Assembly (NCBI RefSeq): GCF_000003605.2
Contig: NW_003153779.1
Span: 7,988-30,410, forward strand
Direction of reading: 5' to 3'
Source: Saccoglossus kowalevskii
Taxonomy: Eukaryota; Hemichordata; Enteropneusta; Harrimaniidae
DNA: 22,423 nucleotides
Position numbers and translations under genes: made by a program. Below are positions 8,874 through 17,800 of the stretch, in pieces. Under the pieces are notes generated by a model. It had not been told where the DNA came from and made no database searches. It saw only the letters and a program-made list of their open reading frames with translations. Each line of letters starts with the position of its first letter. Position 1 is the first letter of the stretch.

Positions 8874-11800
8874 GTAAGTAATATCATTTATTTATTTTTA
8901 AATCAATAAAAAAATAGTGTATATACCGGGTGTAATTTGGAAATCGCAGTGAGGTAGCCATCCCCCCTCGACTCTGTGACTTTTAATTCTATTTGGAGAT
9001 TTTTAAACGATTTTAATTTCAACTGGTGCTAAATCTCCGCCGTGGATTAATTTAAATTTTCTCAGTCTTGATCATTTCTTACACATTTTTGGAAGTATTT
9101 AGTGGTTTACTACATTTCTAAACAAAAACATATCCAATATACATATTTAACGAATATCCCAAAAGTTAAAATGTTTATAGTTTTAATATTTTGTACACCA
9201 ATCGTGTGACAGTAGAGCACGATGCTAATAAATAAAGTCTCTAAAGCAATAAAATTTTTTGCAAAATCAAAGGTTTTCTTATTTAGTTACTGTTTCTAAT
9301 CTGACAATGTGCACTGCTTTTTATTTTATTATTACACTTTTTTTTTACCCACCAAATAAAAAGAATCCCTGCTCATTCTCGCAGTGTATTTTGTTCTGAC
9401 TGGTTTTAACTAATGCACACATTAATTATTATATTACATTTTCTGAATAGTTATTATCGACTGATAAATATTACAGCTGTTCTGAGAATTATTCGGAACT
9501 TTGCAAAACACTTGGGTCTTTTCCAATCTAGACTTGATGGCGCCGTTGTATTGGCATGCCCACGATTGGAATCATTCCATTATCTTACAAGATGCGGGTA
9601 AAACGCTGTTTTCAAAACGACACGCGTTTGTTACTATATATTAACAGGTTATATGTTGTATATGCATTCAAAGTCTTATTTTAAATTGTTATAACCATCT
9701 GAGTCCACCTGACATAGCGCAATTTACAAAACAACTCCCGAGTGTTGAGTAACCCCAAGTATTAATGGAATCGCCGTTGGTGGGAAGGCTCAAAGTAAAG
9801 TTTCTTAGCTGCTGCAGTTTCGTGACAGTTTTGAGCCGAACTAAAAGTTGTTTTTACATTACTGGTGTATTATGTATCAAATTCAGATTTTATACCGAGG
9901 TGGGAGAGTACGTCAGGGATACACAGACGGAAAACTCGATTATAACGCTTTGATGGACTTTGTCAAATCAAAAGTGCCCTCCTTGATCGAATCACTTTTA
10001 CAACTGCAGTTTGAAAATGACGGGGTATAACGACCGTTATTATGTCCAATGCAATTCACCAAGCCGACAACCCCTATGAAATAGTAATCCCAAACCACGC
10101 GCTCGTCACTCAAGTGGCGCTGATAAGTCTAGATTGGGCAAAGACCAAAGTGTTTTGCAAAGTTGGAAGTCATTTTGCTAACTGACTGTCCGAATAATTC
10201 TCAGAACGACTGTAATAGTGTTCACCACCATGTGTTTGGGTCCCAGAGCTCAAGGGGGTGCTGTTGACAGCAGGGTGTCGCATGCACCTCATGAACATGA
10301 ACTACTGCTTTTAGCACTGAAATTTGAGAGTAGCTTAACTATTTATTGGTCAGAAACAGGTAGATGTAGCTCCCAGTCTGCTCTTTTCATCACAAATTCA
10401 CAAATAGTTTTATTTATAGGCTGCACTTTCCATCAGAAGATTGGAACAAAAATTGCCAACTTTTGAATAAAAACTGAAAAGTTACTCAAATTGTGTCTGA
10501 TGGCTCCATAATTAGCATTCATTTCCAGAAATATTGAAGAATATAAGAAAAAATGGATGGTGGTGAACAGGTTGAACCCATAGCATGCTGCAATGGTTTT
10601 AGCGACTTTGATTTTACTCTGGAAATTTGTTGTCACTGACCTCCTATTGAGCAGAACATTTTTATTTACTATCTACCAGTTATATTCAAAATTGATAGTG
10701 TTCTGACTACATAGAAACCATTAAAGATGGAGACATGTGGTCAAAAATATACCCCACAAACGCGCCTCCCAGTTTGTTTATTCTGTCTGTTTATCCCCCC
10801 ATTTTTCAACCATTGCATAATTACTAAATCTTAATATATTATCATTACATTGTTTCTGCAGGTCTTGATTTCCCGTAATTACCGTGGTGATGTGGACATG
10901 TCAGTTATTGATAAATTTATGCCTATTTTGATGGACATGGAGGAAGAAGGCCAGGTATCCCCAATTGTTGTACATGGGGAAACAACATTTATGTTTATAC
11001 AATACAACAACTTATACTGTATCCTTACATTGTTATTTAATACTGGTAGTTATGCTTCTGCACATGCACCTTCTTTGATAATGAACTGTTACAGCATCCC
11101 AAAACCCAGTGTTCATCCCAGCCCTTTTAACTATTCAATATGGACAAGAGAGTATAATTTTAGTGTTGTTGTTTGATTCTGAACACTGTATTGTAGCTCA
11201 CATCTGAGTGCTGTAAATACTTTATTAGTCCCTGCTTGGACGAAGTCCGAAAACGGGGACTTATAATTTGGTCTCCGTCCGTGTGTCCGTCCAGAGTCAT
11301 ATCTCAGAATCCCTTGGACCAATTCCGTTCATTCTTTGTATGTGTCTAGTACTTTATGTGGGACATATGCACATGCAGTGGTTTAGCGATTCGATTCAAA
11401 ATAGCCGACTGGCAGCCATCTTGTTTTTTGAAAATGTTGTATTTTGGACATGCTTTGTCAGTTTTCATTCAAACTTGGTACATAGATTATACATGTTAGG
11501 ATACATGTTCATGACGATTTATTTCACAATTGGATCAAAGATGGCCGACTGGCAGCCATCTTGTTTTTTGAAAATGTTGTATTTTAGACATGCTTTGTCA
11601 GTTTTCATTCAAATTTAGTACATAGAACATACATGTTAGGATACATGTCCCTGGCCGTCCGTGAGTTCCTGAGTCTGTCCGTCCATCCGTCCGTGTGTCC
11701 GTCCGTCTGTCCCTCTGTCCAGAGTCATATTTCAGAATCCTGTGGACTGATCCCATTCATTCTTTGCATGTGCCTAGTACCTTATGTGGGGCATATGCAC

Positions 11801-14800
11801 ATGCCGTGGTTTCGTAATTCAATTCAAAATGGCCGACTGGCAGCCTTCTTGTTTTCTGAAAATGTTGTATTTTGGACATGCTTTGTCAGTTGTCATTCAA
11901 ACTTGGTTCATAGATTATACATATTAGGATACATGTCCATGACGATTTATTTCGCAATTGGATCAAAGATTGTCCACTGGCAGGCATCTTGTTGTTTTTT
12001 TATGCGGTATCTTGGACGTGCTCTGTCAGTTTTCATTCAAATTTCGCACATACATGTACTTTATACATGTTAGGATGCATGTCTATGACAATTTGTTTCA
12101 AAATCTGGTAAAGGATGGCCGATTGACAGCCATCTGAATTTTTGGCCTTACTACTATATTTCCACAATTTATGTACCATTTTCATTTGTATTTGGCATAC
12201 ATCATACATATCAAGTGTGTTTCATAATCAGATCAAAGATATCCGAATAATGGCTGTTTTTATTTTTGGCCATATTACTACTACACGGAACACGTGTTTT
12301 GATGTAAATAAACAATCTGTTGTATACGCCACTTGGAACTCAAGTTTCAAGGACACGCTCGCGACAACCCCTCCACTTTAATATGACGAGCACAAAGAGA
12401 ACTTTGAAAAATTTAATGGGACTGTGTCATTTTTAATGACTTGTTCTAGCAGGAAATTAATTTTCGCCGAAAAGCCTTTTTGGGTGTTTTGCATTTTGGA
12501 ATTTATTTTCACTGGTTTAAAACGTAGATGTAAAATATATGAAAAAAGGTATAATTGTTGGATTTCAAAGTAGTACTTTACAGTATTGTGAGTAATGAGA
12601 TTCTCTAATATGCATATGCACTGGTTGTTTTGGTATTTACAATAACAATTCCTGCATATGCATATTAGTGGTTTTGATTTATAATCTATATGTGTTCAGA
12701 TAAATCATAGTCTGATTTGATCTACAATATGGATTTTTATTTCGAATAACAATATTAAAAAAATATTTGTTTTTGTTCATATTCCACGTTTTAAAGCACG
12801 GAAGTTTTATCATGATTGGTCACTGAACTGCCATGCTTGAAATGTCAAAACAAGTATTTATATGTTAATTATATCTATTGTTACAACACATATATATGCA
12901 AATCAGATTATATTATTATGCAAATTCACTATCATGCTTTGGAATGGGGAAATCCCTATGAACCAATTATATTCAATACATAATTCATTTATCAATATAG
13001 AGTATAGAAAATTATCTACGGCCACAAAGTTCAAAATACCTTTTAACAGGGGTTAAAATTGAGGCCTGTCTCAGACAGGCAGATTTTAGATGGGACACGT
13101 AAACGTACAAAAGTTTTATTAACTGTCCAAATGGGATAGTCCAAAGTTGTTAATATTCAAAATGATGATGACCCAATAATTAAAATTATATGTAAATAAT
13201 ATGTCTTAATTTATTTTGTTAAGGACAGGTACTTTATTAATTGGAACAGCTACTTTATTCTCCAATCTGTCAGGCAATTATATTTTTAATTTCAACCTCT
13301 GCTTTGATTTCTGTATCATTCTTGTGACAGATTACAGATTTCTGACAACTCAAACTCAAAAGATGATATGGCAAAAAGATGTTTAGACATTTTAACATGC
13401 ATTACCTTTGACTAATCTGAATACATGTAGTTATTTTAAACAAAATCTACCAAATTGCTTTTGATTGTATGATATCCAAGTGGTAGTATGTCTGCTAGTA
13501 AACAAGTAGTTGTTGTGATTCAAGATGGCTGACAATACCATCTAGTACTTTCCTTAATGCTTATATACAGTGGTGTCAACAACCAGAAAGAATGCTAATG
13601 TCTGCATGGTGTTTACAATTTTACACAAACTTGTAGAAGTAAGTCTTTTTTTGTCTTTTTTATTATGTAATTAACAATGTTCACTAAAATTGAACATCAA
13701 GAGGTAGAGATGCATTGTTGACATAGTCAGATATCAGCAGAAACTTTTATTTTCATCTGATAAGAGATTTTGTATGATATTATCAGTGTTTTATTCAATG
13801 GTCTTTCTTGAATAATATAAAGTAGTGTTTAGACAGACAGTTAAAAGTCAGTTTGCAATATGAACATGCTTCTTCATGATAACATGATAATTCTTAGCAT
13901 TCCTACCTCAGACACATAATTCCATATTTGTTCAGTAATAGAGTAGTGTGGAATAGAATATAGTACCATAGAGAATATAGTAGAATATGGTATCAAATAG
14001 AATAGAGAATGTAGTTGAAGAATGTAGAATGAAGTGGAATATAATCTAGTACAAAATAAAATATACCATGGTATGAAATAGAATGGAGAATATAGTAGAA
14101 CAACATATACTGGTAAGGGACGACGTCAAAAGATCGATGTCGGATAAAAAACTTAATTCCTTTAGTTTTTTTCCAAACCCCCCTACCCCCCACTGAAACT
14201 TAATTGATAAATATTGGTCATGGCGTCAGACTACATTCACCATTAAATACAAATTGATAATCGGACAGTAGTATTGCATAGCAGTTGGCTGTCGGGTGGA
14301 TGTAAAAAGATTTTACAAATGCACCTCATTTGACGCACAGATTTACACTCGAACCAAACCATTTTTCTGTTTTTTACCTTTTTCGGTTATTTCTGTCAAT
14401 GATTGGATAGAAAAAAAAACGAACTACAAATACTCCAAGATTTTTTTGACTTCATTAAAAAATAAAATCGTTTTTGTAGGATGGAAACTTTTTGAGGTCA
14501 AAACCCCCCACCCCCAAACTAAAGGAAATAATTTTTTTATCCGACATCGATCTTTTGATGTTGTCCCTAATAAAGAATACAGTAGAACAAAATAGAATAG
14601 AATAGAGTAGAACTTTATGGAAAATATAATAGAACAGGTTGACACTTTATTAGACACCTTGTGCTTGGTTTATAAAAGTAAAGCAATAAAACTAAAACAT
14701 TATTACTGTAAAATAATTTATTTTAGCTGGAATTAATTTTCGCTGAAAAGAGTGTTTTGTATGGAATTTATTTTCACTGATTTTTGGCGAGTTGAATCTA

Positions 14801-17800
14801 AAATATGAAAGAAAAAAGGTATATATTCGCTGGATTTTATTTTCACTGAATCACCCCTTAATTCCAAGTATTTCACAGTATATATCTCTAGATTATTTTT
14901 CATTGCCAACACGTTTTTATACTTTACAGGTATTTCTTGAATATTTTAAAGAACTAGAAGAGGAAAGTATTCGTGATAATTTTGTTCTTATTTATGAATT
15001 ATTGGATGAGTTGATTGATTTTGGGTATCCACAGACAACTGACAGTAAAATATTACAAGAGTAAGTATCGTTATAATGAATTTGAAACAAGCAATGTTAT
15101 TGGAGATGAAATGTTTGTTTTCAGTCTCTGTGGAGTCGTTTTAAAAATTGTATCCTTAATTTACTACCAATTGTGCTGAATTCACTGTATACAAGACATG
15201 TAGCTAATAATCTTTTCACCCTTGAGCACCGGAGTGAATATTTCTCATTGATGTAGAATTGTTTTCCAGGAAAAAACAAAAACAATCGGTAATTTATTCC
15301 ACGTACTGTAAAATCTGTATCACAAGGCACATCCCTAATAGAAGTCGCACCCATTCCTTTTGAGAATAAAAAATTCATCATTTCTCATACATGTATGTGT
15401 AGATGCTCTAATAGAAACCACATCCCCTCTGTTGCATTGTACCATTTTAATAGAAGCCACGATTTCTAATACAGATTTCACAGTAGGTAGTTGTTTTAAC
15501 CTGCTATTTTTTAAATCACTGTTTGTCACTTCTCACAAAATAAACCTGCCCAGCATTTTGCGTAATGTAGCTTGTTTGTTTTGCAAAACAGTATCTCGTA
15601 GTTCAATAATTGCTGTTTCATTCACAGCAAGTGACCCTGTTTCAGTTGTATCAACAATTCATATGTATTGAATATTACACATAATGAAAATCTATCATCA
15701 AATAAGCATGTGAATTAATATGTTGTGAAAACGTGTATTATTTCTTTGTTATTTTAGATATATAACCCAGGAGGGTCAAAGGTTAGAAATAGCACCTAGA
15801 CCACCAATGGCGGTCACTAATGCTGTATCGTGGCGTTCAGAGGGAATCAAATACAGGAAAAACGAAGTCTTCTTAGATGTGGTTGAATCTGTTAATTTAT
15901 TGGTAAGTTACTGTATTTTCCATAGCAGCCCTACTAGTATGAGCAATAATTTATAGATGTCATATAACATGTTTTCTCTAGTGTGTACAAAAAGTAGCTA
16001 TAATGCGTTTCTTCAACTCTGTATATCATCATCACTGGGTGACTTGTGTTTTGTGTCTCTTGTTGCTAGGCAACCATACATGTGGTCATGATGATCTTGT
16101 GAGTAAAGAGTTGCTACTGTTTTTCTGGCCATCATGAATATTCACTTTCATGCAGAAATTTTAGTGTTTCTGCTTTCGTTTTGTACCGAATATATTCATT
16201 TTGTAGTACCGATAACTGTATCCAATGGGGTTTGTTTTATGTTATTTGTGACGTCTTGATGTGTTTATTGTAGGTGAGTGCTAATGGCAATGTGTTACGT
16301 AGTGAGATAGTTGGTGCAGTCAAGATGAGAGTGTTCCTCAGTGGTATGCCGGAACTCAGACTAGGACTCAATGATAAAATATTATTTGAAAACACAGGAA
16401 GTAAGTAATAACTGATGTGCTAGGATTTGCATCGTTCCATATTTGGAATTTGCATTTCCTAATATGGTAGGATGCAAATACCCAGTGCAATACCGGCACA
16501 CTGTAACTTATGGCATTGCAGTGACAGATGTATAATAATTAGACACTGTGTCACACACACGAAGATTGCTTAATTGAACCTACATAATGTGGCAACATTA
16601 AAATTGTTAAGTCAATGTGCTTAACACATTCATTATTGTTACACTAATAGATGGTTGAAACAAATGAGTACACTGAGCTCAAAGTTTGTCTTTTTGTACA
16701 AATTGGTCTCCATGTCCATTGATTACATGATATGTAGCATAGCAGTGTATGCTGCCAATGACATATTGAGTTAAATTTGTGTGGCACCCAGCAATGTGTG
16801 AACTCTTTCACTTTGATGTCATTGATCGATGACATTTCCATTACCTATATCATTACAGGGACTAAGAGTAAATCAGTGGAGCTGGAAGATGTCAAGTTTC
16901 ACCAATGTGTACGGTTATCAAGATTTGAAAATGATAGAACGATTTCTTTTATTCCACCTGATGGTGAATTTGAGTTAATGTCATATAGACTGAACACGCA
17001 TGTAAGTATTTGCTTTATTCCACTCCCACCATGGATTGTCTTACCCAATGCATTGATTTCTAGAATACCCAGTATACCTGAATAACTGAAAGGTGCTTAC
17101 ATGAATGAATGGCAGGTATTAATAAAAAATTAATGGTTATTGTGTATTTTATTGCCATCTGGGTTTTATTTTCTCTTATTTGACTGATAGCTTAATGTAC
17201 TAATTTAAAACCTAGTGAATAAGTGCAACAATAGAATATATTGTTTCTTCACAAAAAATGTGAATTTAAAACCCAATGCAACTTCAAACCAGGTAAATTT
17301 AAACTCGGTGAATATTTCCCCCCATAAAGTATGATTCAGGTTACATATCATAAGGGCAAAACAATTTCTACCAGATTGTGTAGAAAGAGGTTGTACCTTG
17401 TGAATGAATTATCAATGTAAGTTGTCACATTTGTGGTTTTCATATATGCTCGAAGGCCATTCCTTTTGAAGCCCATATACAATACAGAAACCTTACTTCA
17501 ACTCATGGAAGCATGTTAACCATATTAAACAAATTAAATACTCAATGTGTAAATGCATGTACAGTCAAACCTATATATAGCGATCACCCTCATTCATTCA
17601 TTAAAATGTTTTTGTAGATGGGTGGTCTTCATAAGAGGTCGGATTTTTTTTTTATGGACCGCCAACTTGTACATTTTACAAAACATGTTCAAAAGTATAT
17701 GTGTAAGAATTGTTGAAAGGGTCGGCACATAAGGGACTACGTCAAAAGATCGATGTCGGATAAAAAACTTATTTCCTTTAGTTTGGGGTGGGGGGTTTTG

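Larger units (their letters stand above)
11019..13570 (+). other. U12-type (minor spliceosome) intron 2 of AP1M
   Basis: Donor GTATCCTT at 11019-11026 fits the U12 consensus RTATCCTT fully. TTCCTTAAT at 13550-13558 fits the U12 branch site TTCCTTRAY and lies 12 nt before the exon, with no polypyrimidine tract after it. Terminal dinucleotides are GT-AG. The 2552-nt intron also holds the GTCCGTCCGT-type repeat, a TACTGTAAA-family element and two octamer motifs. Confidence 0.85.

Noticed and set aside
10850-11176. Read-through of AP1M exon 2 past 11018
   Set aside because: Family similarity stops exactly at NNLY and resumes in the 68-nt exon at 13571; the tail is intron.
11268-12073. Two long open frames (116 and 146 codons) reading SVCPSVCPSV
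   Set aside because: They are the two copies of the 428-bp repeat in the same frame inside an AP1M intron; low-complexity GTCCGTCCGT avoids stops. No independent coding signal.
14296-14595. 99-codon frame in MITE copy 1
   Set aside because: The second copy lacks an equivalent intact frame and the sequence is mostly TIR; a repeat by-product.
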